Part shown: positions 9,608 through 18,970 of the stretch, one piece after another
Layout: each line of letters starts with the position of its first letter
How positions within the stretch are numbered: the first letter of the stretch is position 1
Source: Segetibacter aerophilus
GTDB lineage: Bacteria; Bacteroidota; Bacteroidia; Chitinophagales; Chitinophagaceae
Direction of reading: 5' to 3'
DNA length: 64,000 nucleotides
NCBI RefSeq assembly: GCF_007991655.1
Contig: NZ_BJYT01000001.1
Location: 124,001-188,000, forward strand
The notes under the pieces: model-generated
Seen by the model: only the letters and a program-made list of their open reading frames with translations
What the model was told of the DNA's origin: nothing
Database searches by the model: none
Program-made: the position numbers and the translations under genes

Positions 9608-10684
9608 ATTAAAAAATTTTCTTTAGTAGTAGGCTTCCGTAATCGTGAAGTAACAAGGATAAAAAGAGCATTAGATTCTTTAGCCCTTCAAACCTATAAA
9701 CGTTTTGAATTGATTTTTATAGATTATGGAAGCGATAAAGAACTTGCCGCGGGGGTAAAAAAAGTAGTTGAGGATTATGAATTTGCTAGGTACTATTATA
9801 GTTGCAGCGAGGGATTGTTTTGGAGTCGCGCTCACGCATTAAACACTGGCATAAAAAAGGCCAGCGGTGATACTTTATTGATGTACGATATCGATCTTAT
9901 TGTCGAAGCCGACTTCCTTAAAAAAATTTCTGGATTAAATTACGATAGACAATTTTACACTTTTAGCTGTTTTTATTTACCTGCGCATTTTAATCTGGAA
10001 AATAAAGACTTGACAAAAGATGGCGTACACTACGAACAGAATTATGTCGGTTTGTGTGCGGTCAAAAAGGAATTTGTATTTGATTTAGGCGGTTTCGATG
10101 AATACTTCGCAGTATGGGGTGGCGAAGACGATGATTTATATGAACGACTTAAATGGGTCGGTGTTGAAAGAGAACAAATGACGGCTTCAGATTTCAAAGT
10201 ATTTCACCAATGGCATCCGAGCCAAGCACCTACTACGCCATCAACATGGTATCTCACTATGGTTGATTATTTATATTCGAAAAAAAGAAATGGGTCTAGA
10301 TTAAATGAATGGGGAAAATTATACAAAGCTGAAGGTAGGGTCTGTTTAACACTTTTTAATAACCGACAATATTACTCCAAACATCGGCTGCAATTGTTAG
10401 AGAAAGAACGGTTCCTCTTTTTTAATTTGCTGATAAAAGATGTGCACGAATTGGAAGCAGGAGAAACTGCCTATTTGGAACATGAATTTCGAGCGATTAG
10501 CAAAAAGTCGAAATTCCGGTTCATTTCTAATTCAAAAAATAGTGCCACTGCTTTGAATTTAATTTCTATAGAAAAGATTAAAGATTTTTTTGAAAATTTT
10601 ATTGGAGTGAACCGTAAACTTTTCAATGATTATTTTTTCTGCATCTCTGATACTAAGCTTTTGTTCATCTGTCAGAAAAAATAA
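9608..10684 (+). CDS. Glycosyltransferase family 2 with GT7-like C-terminal motif; no canonical start codon
   Basis: GT-A fold transferase. The conserved first beta strand FSLVVGFRNREVTRIKRALD is encoded from about 9617, well upstream of the first ATG/GTG/TTG codon in this frame (TTG at 9710). The frame is open back to a TAA at 9566-9568 and offers only ATT, ATA or ATC as starts; ATT at 9608 followed by Lys-Lys looks most natural and gives 358 residues. A DxD-like motif (YDIDLIVEADF) and WGGEDDDLYERL, as in chondroitin-polymerase-like enzymes, support the fold. The function is sure at class level, the start is not. Confidence 0.75.
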   Translation: MKKFSLVVGFRNREVTRIKRALDSLALQTYKRFELIFIDYGSDKELAAGVKKVVEDYEFARYYYSCSEGLFWSRAHALNTGIKKASGDTLLMYDIDLIVEADFLKKISGLNYDRQFYTFSCFYLPAHFNLENKDLTKDGVHYEQNYVGLCAVKKEFVFDLGGFDEYFAVWGGEDDDLYERLKWVGVEREQMTASDFKVFHQWHPSQAPTTPSTWYLTMVDYLYSKKRNGSRLNEWGKLYKAEGRVCLTLFNNRQYYSKHRLQLLEKERFLFFNLLIKDVHELEAGETAYLEHEFRAISKKSKFRFISNSKNSATALNLISIEKIKDFFENFIGVNRKLFNDYFFCISDTKLLFICQKK

Positions 10685-10698
10685 GCTACGGAGAAAGA

Positions 10699-11877
10699 AT
10701 GCTGTTATTATTTCTAAGATGTATTCAGGCATATTTCTTACTGCTGATTACAAAGAAAGAACGGCGTTCGTGTCTGGTAATACCCCAATTTCAAATTTAT
10801 GGGGGCACCAAAACTTACTTTAATTCCCTAATTAAGTTTCTTACTGAAGAGAATTATCGGATAACAGTAATGCTGTCTGCTAACCAGTTAGATGACGAAA
10901 TCAAAAAATTACAGTCTACTCATTCTTTTGTGATTGAAATTGTAGAATTTGATGTATGGCGGACAAGATTTCAACGTCCCCTTTTAAATAGGATTAATAA
11001 GGATTATTTGACTTATCAAATGCGGGAATTAATTTTTTTTTGGAAAGCATTAAAGACAAAGCGTGCTTCTATGCTGGTCTGCTCAATTAGCAATCCTGAA
11101 GAATTGCTATTTCTTTTTCTTTCACCAATTAGAGTTTTGTATGTGCTCCATACCGCCACGATGGATCGGATGGACAAATTCAAAAGAATCCTTCTCAACA
11201 TTTGTTTAAGTAGACATAGACAAATTGTAACTGTATCAAATTTCGCTAAACGTTATGTTTTAAAAAACTGGACTGCGGGAAAGAATGGAAAATATATCCA
11301 GGTTGTACATAATTATTACCAACCGAACTTAGACTGCACTGAATTGACAACGAATGGAACCCCGGTAATTCTAACAATTGGCGGAACTGCGTCATATAAA
11401 AATCCTTTTTTTTGGACGGAGGTGTGTAAGGAAGTGGCGAGAAAATATAAAAAGCCCATTCATTTTATTTGGGCCGGAGACGGACCTTTGTTAGAAGAAT
11501 GTAGAGCGAACGTGGAGGATTGCCCACAGATAAAATTTATTGGATTTGAGCGAAACGTGGAAAATTTATACAAAAATTGTTCAATATATTTTCAGCCAAG
11601 TCTTTACGAAAGTCATGGCATTGCAGTTTTGGGCGCAATGTATCATCAAAAACCATGTGTAGTTTCAAACAGAGGTGGGATGCAAGAGTCTATAACAAAC
11701 AATGATACCGGTTACGTAGTTGACATAGATAATATCGATAGTGCTGTAGAAGCTTTGATATCCCTATTAAAGGATGCTAGTCTAAGTGAAGAAATGGGAA
11801 AAAAAGCCAAAAATAGGTTTGATAGACTGTTTACCATAGAACAGTGGAAAAACAAAATGGGTGTAATATTGAATTAA
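10699..11877 (+). CDS. Glycosyltransferase family 4
   Basis: GT-B fold transferase of 392 residues. A hydrophobic N-terminal segment (residues 1-17) precedes the usual first strand RRSCLVIPQFQIYGGTKTYF, and may anchor the protein at the membrane. The donor domain starts near VILTIGGTASYKN and includes the family motif FQPSLYESHGIAVLGAMYH, with the E-x7-E arrangement partly kept. The ATG at 10699 is preceded by a purine-rich stretch. It contains a run of nine T residues at about 11033. It ends overlapping the next start (TAATG). Confidence 0.85.
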   Translation: MLLLFLRCIQAYFLLLITKKERRSCLVIPQFQIYGGTKTYFNSLIKFLTEENYRITVMLSANQLDDEIKKLQSTHSFVIEIVEFDVWRTRFQRPLLNRINKDYLTYQMRELIFFWKALKTKRASMLVCSISNPEELLFLFLSPIRVLYVLHTATMDRMDKFKRILLNICLSRHRQIVTVSNFAKRYVLKNWTAGKNGKYIQVVHNYYQPNLDCTELTTNGTPVILTIGGTASYKNPFFWTEVCKEVARKYKKPIHFIWAGDGPLLEECRANVEDCPQIKFIGFERNVENLYKNCSIYFQPSLYESHGIAVLGAMYHQKPCVVSNRGGMQESITNNDTGYVVDIDNIDSAVEALISLLKDASLSEEMGKKAKNRFDRLFTIEQWKNKMGVILN

Positions 11878-12800
11878 TGATGGTTAAAAGGGCCTATTAC
11901 CTATATCAAAACATCATTAGCCAATTGACTGGTGGTTCTTATGATGTCCCTTATAAACAGAAAATATTCGGTGCAGCAGAAGGTAATGATATTATTTCTC
12001 AATTGTTGACAGCAGATGAACCTTTTATGGTGTCAAGGTTTGGTTCAACTGAACTTGCAATAATTTACCATTATGAAAGATTCAAGTATAAAAAGCGGAT
12101 TTTTTGGAAAGCAGATATAATAAAAGATCTCCAGGAAGGGGGCGGAGTATTTCCTCCTACAGAAGCCATATTAAAAGAATTTAGTAAGTTATACCTGGAC
12201 TGCGCGGGAGACGTCGACTTGCTAGGTGTTTGGTTTAAGCCGGGTGAAAATGTTATTACCAACGGATTTTGCAAAAAGGCCAGATTAACAAAGTTGGAGG
12301 GATTAGAACCCTACTATTTTGATAATCCGTGGAGTCGTTTACTGGAAGACAAACGCGTCTTGGTTATTCATCCTTTTGAAGAATCGATAAAGTATCAGTA
12401 TAACAACAAGAGGGCATTGTTATTTCCCGATAGAAATATTCTGCCACCATTTGTTTTATCCACCATAAAAGCAACACAGTCTTTTGCTTATAATCAAACT
12501 CCATTTGAAGACTGGTTTCAAGCATTAGAGTTCATGTATAAACAGATCAATGAAGTTGATTTTGATGTGGCCATTATTGGTGCCGGAGCTTATGGATTGC
12601 CTTTGGCCTCATACATCAAAAGAAAAGGAAAAAAGGCAATTCATTTGGGTGGTGCTACTCAGGTTTTATTTGGCATTAAGGGACGCAGATGGGATGAAAG
12701 ATCTGAAATTTCTGCTTTATATAATGACAATTGGAAACGTCCCTACCCATCAGAGTACCCCCAAAGTGCTGAAATTGTCGAAGAAGGATGTTACTGGTAA
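11877..12800 (+). CDS. Putative glycosyltransferase of the GT-D-like type
   Basis: I chose the ATG overlapping the upstream stop (TAATGATG) rather than the in-frame GTG at 11844, giving 307 residues. Near residue 50 there is MVSRFGSTELAII, and near the C-terminus IIGAGAYGLPLASYIK followed by HLGGATQVLFGIKGRRWD. From memory these motifs belong to a family annotated as GT-D fold glycosyltransferases found in polysaccharide loci, but I cannot confirm this here. No signal peptide or membrane segment is visible. The location between glycosyltransferase genes supports a role in glycan assembly. Confidence 0.6.
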   Translation: MMVKRAYYLYQNIISQLTGGSYDVPYKQKIFGAAEGNDIISQLLTADEPFMVSRFGSTELAIIYHYERFKYKKRIFWKADIIKDLQEGGGVFPPTEAILKEFSKLYLDCAGDVDLLGVWFKPGENVITNGFCKKARLTKLEGLEPYYFDNPWSRLLEDKRVLVIHPFEESIKYQYNNKRALLFPDRNILPPFVLSTIKATQSFAYNQTPFEDWFQALEFMYKQINEVDFDVAIIGAGAYGLPLASYIKRKGKKAIHLGGATQVLFGIKGRRWDERSEISALYNDNWKRPYPSEYPQSAEIVEEGCYW

Positions 12801-12840
12801 AAATAATTTTCCTTTTCTTTCCTAATCGGCCAAAAGTTTT

Positions 12841-13863
12841 ATGAATGGCTTTAGCATTATCATATGCTGCTATAATTCATCAAATAGAATTATAGAAACG
12901 CTTAAATATTTAACTAAGCTGGAAACGGGGGATATTTTATTTGAGGTATTGGTGATTGACAACGGAAGTACTGATGATACTAGGAACTTGGCTGCTGCTT
13001 ATTTACGAAATACTAATCTTGATTATTCTATAATTACTGAACCATCAACAGGCAAGACAAACGCCCTTTTAAAAGGGTTTAATGCTTCACGCTACGACAA
13101 GATGCTTGTATGTGATGATGACGTATTACTTTGTTCTGATTACCTGCTCCTAGCAGACGAAATATTAAATGCCGATTGTAGTATTGGTCTTTTAGGTGGT
13201 AGGGGCTTACTGAAACAAGAAATACAAACACCGGAATGGTTTAAAGCCTGTGCAAATGCATTTGCAGTCGGTGATCAATCGCCGGCTTCAGGCGACATCA
13301 CACTACAAAAGGGATATGTATGGGGAGCAGGCTCAGTGATTAATAAAACTGCATGGACTGACGTAAAAAAAAAAGGGTTTAGAAAGTTTTTTACAGGATT
13401 GACGGCAAATAGTAAATCAATGGCCGGTGAAGATTCAGAATTGAGCATATGGATTGTAGCTGCAGGATATAAATTGTTTTATGATGCTCGACTGATATAC
13501 ATCCACAATCTTAGCAACCAGCGTATTAGTTGGAAGCACATGATAGAAATGCAAATTGGCTTTGCCCGCTCGCATGTGTATTTGATTCTACTCAAAGAAT
13601 TGTTAGACAACAGAAGAAATAACCTAGTTTTCGATTATGAAAGATACATATTCGCAAATTTTAAAAAGATGATTCGTTTATTGCTATCGGACTTCTTTAC
13701 GATCAGGTACTTTAAATCGCTCTGGATTGCTTTAATTGAAAAAAGAGAAGGTTATATCACTACATTGGTATTGTGTCATAGATTTTACGCTGTTAAAGAG
13801 TACGTAAAGGGCAGGAGAAACCTAAGAACGATGTACGAATCAATCAACAATAATGTTATTTAG
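12841..13863 (+). CDS. Glycosyltransferase family 2
   Basis: GT-A fold transferase of 340 residues starting at ATG. It has FSIIICCYNSSNRIIETL at the N-terminus, VLVIDNGSTDDT as the nucleotide-binding strand, and MLVCDDDVLL as the metal-binding DxD-type motif. GEDSELSIWIVAAGYKL is the acceptor-side ED motif. The C-terminal 100 residues are basic and hydrophobic and may sit at the membrane. A run of ten A residues (13364-13373) lies in the coding sequence. The next gene starts 11 bases before its stop. Confidence 0.87.
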   Translation: MNGFSIIICCYNSSNRIIETLKYLTKLETGDILFEVLVIDNGSTDDTRNLAAAYLRNTNLDYSIITEPSTGKTNALLKGFNASRYDKMLVCDDDVLLCSDYLLLADEILNADCSIGLLGGRGLLKQEIQTPEWFKACANAFAVGDQSPASGDITLQKGYVWGAGSVINKTAWTDVKKKGFRKFFTGLTANSKSMAGEDSELSIWIVAAGYKLFYDARLIYIHNLSNQRISWKHMIEMQIGFARSHVYLILLKELLDNRRNNLVFDYERYIFANFKKMIRLLLSDFFTIRYFKSLWIALIEKREGYITTLVLCHRFYAVKEYVKGRRNLRTMYESINNNVI

Positions 13864-14794
13864 AAAAATAGTACATAAGATAGGTTCTTTACGGGGAGTA
13901 TCTTTTTATTACAGAATGCGATTATGTTTCTATTATTTCACGAAGCAATTTCATTTGCCGTTTTCCCAAATGGATGAGAGTTTAAATATTTTCCTTTCAA
14001 CTTATTTAATAAAGAATGATGCCTTCCTGGTTTCAGATAACTGGAGTACATACACAATCAGATACAGATTTCAAAATTCTCTGCCTTACCAATTGACATT
14101 GAGAAAGTATCCCTCCAGCGATTTCTCTGTCCGGGAACAAATATTCGGTGATCAAGAATATTTGCCTCTAACTGAATTGATAAAGAAAAGTTGTTTTCCA
14201 ATTAACGAAATGAAAATAATTGATGCAGGTGGAAACATAGGCGGTACTTCTATTTTTTTTCACAATATTTTTCCTGGCGCTAAATTTATCATTGTTGAGC
14301 CTGACAATGGTAATTTTGACGTTTTGCAAAAAAATATCAAACAGAATAATTTTGGTAGCTATAAGTTAATTAAGGGTGGTCTTTGGTCGAAATGCTGTTA
14401 TTTGAAAATAGATCGTGATTTTAGGGATAAAAATGACTGGTCGGTACAAGTAGTTGAGTCAGAAAAGCCAACAGATTTGTTGGGTTACGATATTGCAGGT
14501 TTAATGAAGCTTGGCAATTTTGATACTATAGACATTTTAAAAATAGATATTGAAGGGGCAGAAAAGAAGGTTTTCGACGATTTTAACTCTGTTTCCGCTT
14601 TTTTATCTAAGACACGATTTATCGCAATAGAGATTCATGATGAATATAATTGCAGAGAGCAGATAAATGATTGCCTGCTGCAAAATAATTTTATTTTTTT
14701 TACCGCAGGTGAGCTTACTATTGGGGCTAACAAATCCCTTGTTTTTAATGTCCAATCTTTTTTACCCGCTAACGCCAGCAACGAATTTGTCTGA
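13853..14794 (+). CDS. FkbM-family SAM-dependent methyltransferase
   Basis: Second FkbM-type enzyme of the locus, 313 residues. The SAM-binding motif is KIIDAGGNIGGTSIFF, followed by FIIVEPDNGNFDVLQKN and the downstream DILKIDIEGAEKKVF. The N-terminal 120 residues before the core have no recognisable motif. The ATG lies within the end of the preceding GT2 gene, and the stop is directly followed by the ATG of the next GT4 gene, so it is co-transcribed. The substrate is unknown; methylation of a sugar hydroxyl is the usual family role. Confidence 0.82.
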   Translation: MLFRKIVHKIGSLRGVSFYYRMRLCFYYFTKQFHLPFSQMDESLNIFLSTYLIKNDAFLVSDNWSTYTIRYRFQNSLPYQLTLRKYPSSDFSVREQIFGDQEYLPLTELIKKSCFPINEMKIIDAGGNIGGTSIFFHNIFPGAKFIIVEPDNGNFDVLQKNIKQNNFGSYKLIKGGLWSKCCYLKIDRDFRDKNDWSVQVVESEKPTDLLGYDIAGLMKLGNFDTIDILKIDIEGAEKKVFDDFNSVSAFLSKTRFIAIEIHDEYNCREQINDCLLQNNFIFFTAGELTIGANKSLVFNVQSFLPANASNEFV

Positions 14795-15931
14795 ATGAAG
14801 ATTGCTTACGTTACTACTTACAATGCTTTAGACATACATAAATGGTCAGGGCTTGGTTATTACATTGCCAAAAGTATTGAGGACCAGAGTAACGAGATTG
14901 AGTACATCGGCAACTTGAATGCTAAACCTAATCTTTCATTGCGCCTTAAGTCTAAACTCTATGAAAAATTAGGGAAAAACTTTGCACTTGAAAGGGAGCC
15001 GTACATTGCGAAGCAATACGCCCGGCAAGCTGAACGGCTTGTGAAAAAAAGTAACATTTTTTTTTCGCCCGGCACAATTCCTACTGCTTTTTTACAAAGT
15101 AATAAGCCAAAGGTATTGTACACAGATGCCACGTTTGCAGGTTTGATTGATTTTTATCCTGAATTTTCTAATTTTTCTAGGGAAACTATAAAGCACGGAA
15201 ATGAAATAGAGCAGGCGGCTCTGTCATCTTCAGCTATGGTTATTTTTTCGTCAAATTGGGCGGCAACCACAGCCATTGAAAGTTATAATGTGAATCCTGA
15301 TAAGTTAAAAGTTGTTCCTTTTGGTGCTAACGTTGAACACAATTATGCATATGAGGATATAAAGGCAATTGTTAGGCAACGATCAACGGACGAGTGCAAT
15401 ATTTTGTTTTCTGGCGTTGATTGGAAAAGAAAGGGAGGGCAGTTTGCTATAGAAGTTGCAAAAAAACTAAACCAGTTAGGACTTTCTACAAAGCTTCATT
15501 TATTGGGCTTAACCAGTATACCTGATTATTCAATTCTCCCTGATTTTGTAATTAACCATGGCTTTGTAAGTAAATCCACCGAAGAGGGTAAAAAGCAAAT
15601 TAACAGAATAATCACCAACAGTCATTTTTTAATTTTACCTACAAATTCGGATGCTTCTCCTTTGGCCTTAAGTGAAGCAAATTCTTTTGGGACACCTTGC
15701 GTTTGCAGTAATGTGGGAGGTATTACTACTATTATAAAAGATTACATCAATGGTAAAACTTTCCCACTTTCAGCAACTGTTGATGACTATGCGACCTATA
15801 TCTATGAAGCCTTCAAAGACAATTTGCGCTACCAAGAACTTGCACTTGGGTCGTTCAACGAATACAAAGTGAGATTAAACTGGAATGTGGCTGGAGCGGA
15901 AATAAATAAGTTATTGAAAGCGCTGAACTAA
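14795..15931 (+). CDS. Glycosyltransferase family 4
   Basis: GT-B fold transferase of 378 residues. It starts with MKIAYVTTYNALDIHKWSG, and the donor-binding half contains ILFSGVDWKRKGGQFAIEVA. The motif ILPTNSDASPLALSEANSFG is a variant of the usual E-x7-E. The family is related to enzymes annotated as mannosyl- or glucosyltransferases, but specificity cannot be told. The ATG follows the TGA of the upstream methyltransferase without a gap. A run of T residues lies near 15057. Confidence 0.85.
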   Translation: MKIAYVTTYNALDIHKWSGLGYYIAKSIEDQSNEIEYIGNLNAKPNLSLRLKSKLYEKLGKNFALEREPYIAKQYARQAERLVKKSNIFFSPGTIPTAFLQSNKPKVLYTDATFAGLIDFYPEFSNFSRETIKHGNEIEQAALSSSAMVIFSSNWAATTAIESYNVNPDKLKVVPFGANVEHNYAYEDIKAIVRQRSTDECNILFSGVDWKRKGGQFAIEVAKKLNQLGLSTKLHLLGLTSIPDYSILPDFVINHGFVSKSTEEGKKQINRIITNSHFLILPTNSDASPLALSEANSFGTPCVCSNVGGITTIIKDYINGKTFPLSATVDDYATYIYEAFKDNLRYQELALGSFNEYKVRLNWNVAGAEINKLLKALN

Positions 15932-16036
15932 AAATTAAAGAAGGAGTTTTGAGAGCTTTTTTGGTCCTGTAGCATAATATTAACCCGATTTCCTTATCAA
16001 TTCTAATAATTAATATTAAAGGCATCAGCCTGCACT

Positions 16037-16990
16037 ATGGCGATTCCCAAAATTTCTATCGTTACACCGTCCTTTAATCAAGGTCTATATATCGAAAAAA
16101 CGATTTTATCTATCATTACCCAGGGCTACCCTAATCTTGAATACATAATTATTGACGGTGGAAGTACTGATAATACGATTGACATTATTAGGAAGTACGA
16201 ACAGCACATCTCGTACTGGGTAAGTGAACCTGATAAAGGGCAAAGCGATGCCCTGAACAAAGGGTTGTCAAAATGCACCGGAGATATTTTCAACTGGATA
16301 AATAGTGACGACTACCTTGCTGATAACGCTCTTTTCAAAATAGCAGATTATTTTACCAAAAATGCATCAATTGATGTCGTGTGTGGATGGTGTAGTTTAT
16401 TTGACGAAGAAACTTTAAAGGAGAACTTTAAACACCAGACAGAAATTTTCCCATCACTTGAAGAAACTTTGGTAGAGCAACGAATTAACCAGCCCGCGAG
16501 TTTTTACAGGCTCGGTGTTGTGAAGCAGGTTGGAGGCGTAAATCAGGCGCTTCATTACGTAATGGACCTTGACCTATGGTTTCGGTATTTGGCTGCTTAC
16601 GGGCAGAAGGCTGTTTTGTTGGTAGATGATTTTTTTGCTTATTTCAGACTACACACTGCCTCTAAAACTGTTCAGTTACAGCTTAAATTCAGAGAAGAGG
16701 AAAGGTTGTTGTGGTATCATTTATTGCAGCAATTACAGGTTCAAAACACACTTACTTCTTTTTTCAGAACCTCAACAAATTATAACAACCTAATTAATTG
16801 GAATTGCCGGGCGATCAACAGGCAAAAGTTAATAAACTTTCTTTGTAAAAAGTACCTGATCGAGTTTTATAAAACAAAAAACGTCAGTGCTGCCCGCTTT
16901 GCATTTTTTAATCAATTAAAAGCTGGCAATCTTAGGTTACAGAGGAACTATGTAGGGATGTTTTATCATCTTTTTTTAAGGTTGTCATGA
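16037..16990 (+). CDS. Glycosyltransferase family 2 (WfgS/WcaE-like)
   Basis: GT-A fold transferase of 317 residues starting at ATG after a 105-base gap. Motifs are ISIVTPSFNQGLYIEKTI, YIIIDGGSTDNT and WVSEPDKGQSDALNKG, followed by FNWINSDDYL with the metal-binding aspartates. The DKGxxDALNKG pattern is typical of a GT2 subgroup that includes O-antigen and colanic acid enzymes; the gene at 36243 belongs to the same subgroup. The C-terminus after residue 220 is basic and variable. Confidence 0.87.
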   Translation: MAIPKISIVTPSFNQGLYIEKTILSIITQGYPNLEYIIIDGGSTDNTIDIIRKYEQHISYWVSEPDKGQSDALNKGLSKCTGDIFNWINSDDYLADNALFKIADYFTKNASIDVVCGWCSLFDEETLKENFKHQTEIFPSLEETLVEQRINQPASFYRLGVVKQVGGVNQALHYVMDLDLWFRYLAAYGQKAVLLVDDFFAYFRLHTASKTVQLQLKFREEERLLWYHLLQQLQVQNTLTSFFRTSTNYNNLINWNCRAINRQKLINFLCKKYLIEFYKTKNVSAARFAFFNQLKAGNLRLQRNYVGMFYHLFLRLS

Positions 16991-17148
16991 GAATGGTTTG
17001 AAGGAAATTCGCCAGGAGTTATTAAAATTGGAAGTTACAAGTAGGGTTGCCTTAGAGAATAAGGCGACGCAAAAAAACGCCAGCGAAACGTTTTAGGAAT
17101 TGAAATAACTGTTTTCAACTGGTCAAACGAGTAAAATTTTTGGAACAA

Positions 17149-18003
17149 ATGTGTGAGGTGAGTATAATTGTACCGTGTTATAACCAAGGAAGATATCTGC
17201 CAGAGACAATTGGTTCTGTACGTTCGCAAACTTTTTCTGATTGGGAGATCATTATCATCGACGACGGTTCCAGCGATATTGAAACCAAAGAGTTGCTTGG
17301 TAATTTAAATGAACCGAAGGTCAAAATAATACATACGGAAAATAGAGGTGTTGCGGCGGCAAGGAACACCGGAATAGAGTCAGCAAAAGGAAAGTACATT
17401 TTGCCTCTCGACGCTGACGATTTAATCGGAAAGGATTATTTAAAGGAAGCTGTTGCATGCCTTGCTGCGGACATAGAGTTAAAAGTTGTCTATTCCAATG
17501 CCAAATATTTTGGTGATGAAAAAGGATTGATCAGTTTGGAGGATTACGACCCCAAAAAAATGTTGCGGCAAAATTTGATTTTTTGCACCGCACTATTTAG
17601 GAAATCGCATTGGTTGAAATGTGGAGGTTATGACGAAGAGTTTTTGACGGGTTGGGAAGACTGGGAGTTTTGGTTGCGTTTAATTAACAGCGAAAGGCAG
17701 GTGCATAAATTGCCGGGTATTCATTTCTATTACAGGATAAAAAAGGGGTCAAGAAATGCTAACTTGCAAAATGAAAGACTTAAACATGCAGAGCAGCAGT
17801 TATATAGCAAGCATATAAAACTGTATAGGAAGTCCTATCCTAATCCTATATCTCTGATCAGAAATTACGAGAATCTTCTTTATGAACAACAACAGTTCGA
17901 GAATTATAAAAAAACCTTGCGCAGCTCATTGAGCTACCGTATTGGCAATTTTGTTTTATTGCCACTAAAATATCTAAATCGACTCAAAAAATCATCGGTA
18001 TAG
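17149..18003 (+). CDS. Glycosyltransferase family 2
   Basis: GT-A fold transferase of 284 residues. An in-frame TTG at 17140 would add three residues; the ATG at 17149 is preferred. Motifs: VSIIVPCYNQGRYLPETI, IIIIDDGSSD, GVAAARNTGIESAKG, ILPLDADDLIG (DxD) and WEDWEFWLRL. A 158-base gap precedes it, in which I see no gene. The next gene starts two bases after its stop. Confidence 0.87.
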   Translation: MCEVSIIVPCYNQGRYLPETIGSVRSQTFSDWEIIIIDDGSSDIETKELLGNLNEPKVKIIHTENRGVAAARNTGIESAKGKYILPLDADDLIGKDYLKEAVACLAADIELKVVYSNAKYFGDEKGLISLEDYDPKKMLRQNLIFCTALFRKSHWLKCGGYDEEFLTGWEDWEFWLRLINSERQVHKLPGIHFYYRIKKGSRNANLQNERLKHAEQQLYSKHIKLYRKSYPNPISLIRNYENLLYEQQQFENYKKTLRSSLSYRIGNFVLLPLKYLNRLKKSSV

Positions 18004-18004
18004 T

Positions 18005-18970
18005 TTGCCTGCAGTTTCAATCATTATTCCAAGTTGCAATCACGCTCGTTATTTGGAGCAAAGAATAGAGTCTGTTCTCTCTCAAACTTTCACCGATTTT
18101 GAACTAATTATCCTTGATGATGCAAGTAGCGACAATAGTGTGGAAATTATAAAGAGATTTACCAGGATTGATAAACGAATGTCTTTTCATCCTTCAAACA
18201 GCAACAGTGGTTCTCCGTTCGTTCAATGGAACAAAGGCGTAAGGCTTGCAAAAGCAGACCTAATATGGATTGCTGAATCAGATGATGTCGCGGCACTTGA
18301 TTTTTTAAAAGTGATGGTTGAGCAACACAATGTTAATCCCGCAATAGCCCTTGCTTTTTGTCAAAGTAATCGAATGAGTGATAAAGGCATTATATCGGGT
18401 ACCTGGAAGACTTTTACGGATGATTTAAAAAGCGATAGGTTCGGCGGTGACTTTATTATGAAAGGAATAGATTTTATTCGCTATTTTCTTATTCATAAAA
18501 ACGTGGTACCAAACGCCAGTGCTGTAGTGTTTAAAAAAAGTGTTTATAATGAAGTGGGAGGTGCAAATGAAAAACTAACCACAAACAGTGATTGGCTTAC
18601 GTGGTTGAAAATGTTGTTAAAATCTGATCTTGCTTTTACCTCCAAACCCTTAAATAATTTCCGTTATCACTCGAAAAGTGTAATAGGAAGATTAGCAAAT
18701 AGTGAAAACAAAAATTACAAAGAGCAATATGACTTAACCATGCGAAATGAGTTTGAAAAATATTGTAAAGCGGCATCCGTCACTCTTCCTGAAAGTATTG
18801 CTGATGAGAACAAGAAATACCGGTCTTTTGATTATGGAAACAAGGGAATTTATCAATGGACAAAAGGCGAAGCTTTAGATGGCTTTATAAATCTTGTTAG
18901 AGCTTCGCTGTCTCCAAAACCTACTTTTGGGTATTTTAGAAGGCTAATGAAAGGGGAGAAACAGTTTTGA
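18005..18970 (+). CDS. Glycosyltransferase family 2
   Basis: GT-A fold transferase of 321 residues. The start is TTG, directly before PAVSIIIPSCNHARYLEQRI, with no ATG nearby that would keep the first strand. Further motifs are LIILDDASSDNS and WIAESDDVAALDF, the metal-binding region. The last 60 residues look like a separate small helical tail. The stop overlaps the next TTG start (TTGA). It is part of a run of GT2 genes with gaps of 0-2 bases. Confidence 0.85.
   Translation: MPAVSIIIPSCNHARYLEQRIESVLSQTFTDFELIILDDASSDNSVEIIKRFTRIDKRMSFHPSNSNSGSPFVQWNKGVRLAKADLIWIAESDDVAALDFLKVMVEQHNVNPAIALAFCQSNRMSDKGIISGTWKTFTDDLKSDRFGGDFIMKGIDFIRYFLIHKNVVPNASAVVFKKSVYNEVGGANEKLTTNSDWLTWLKMLLKSDLAFTSKPLNNFRYHSKSVIGRLANSENKNYKEQYDLTMRNEFEKYCKAASVTLPESIADENKKYRSFDYGNKGIYQWTKGEALDGFINLVRASLSPKPTFGYFRRLMKGEKQF

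Noticed and set aside
9710-10684. TTG at 9710 as start of the GT2 gene
   Set aside because: It would remove the conserved first strand and helix of the GT-A fold, which are clearly encoded upstream in the same frame.
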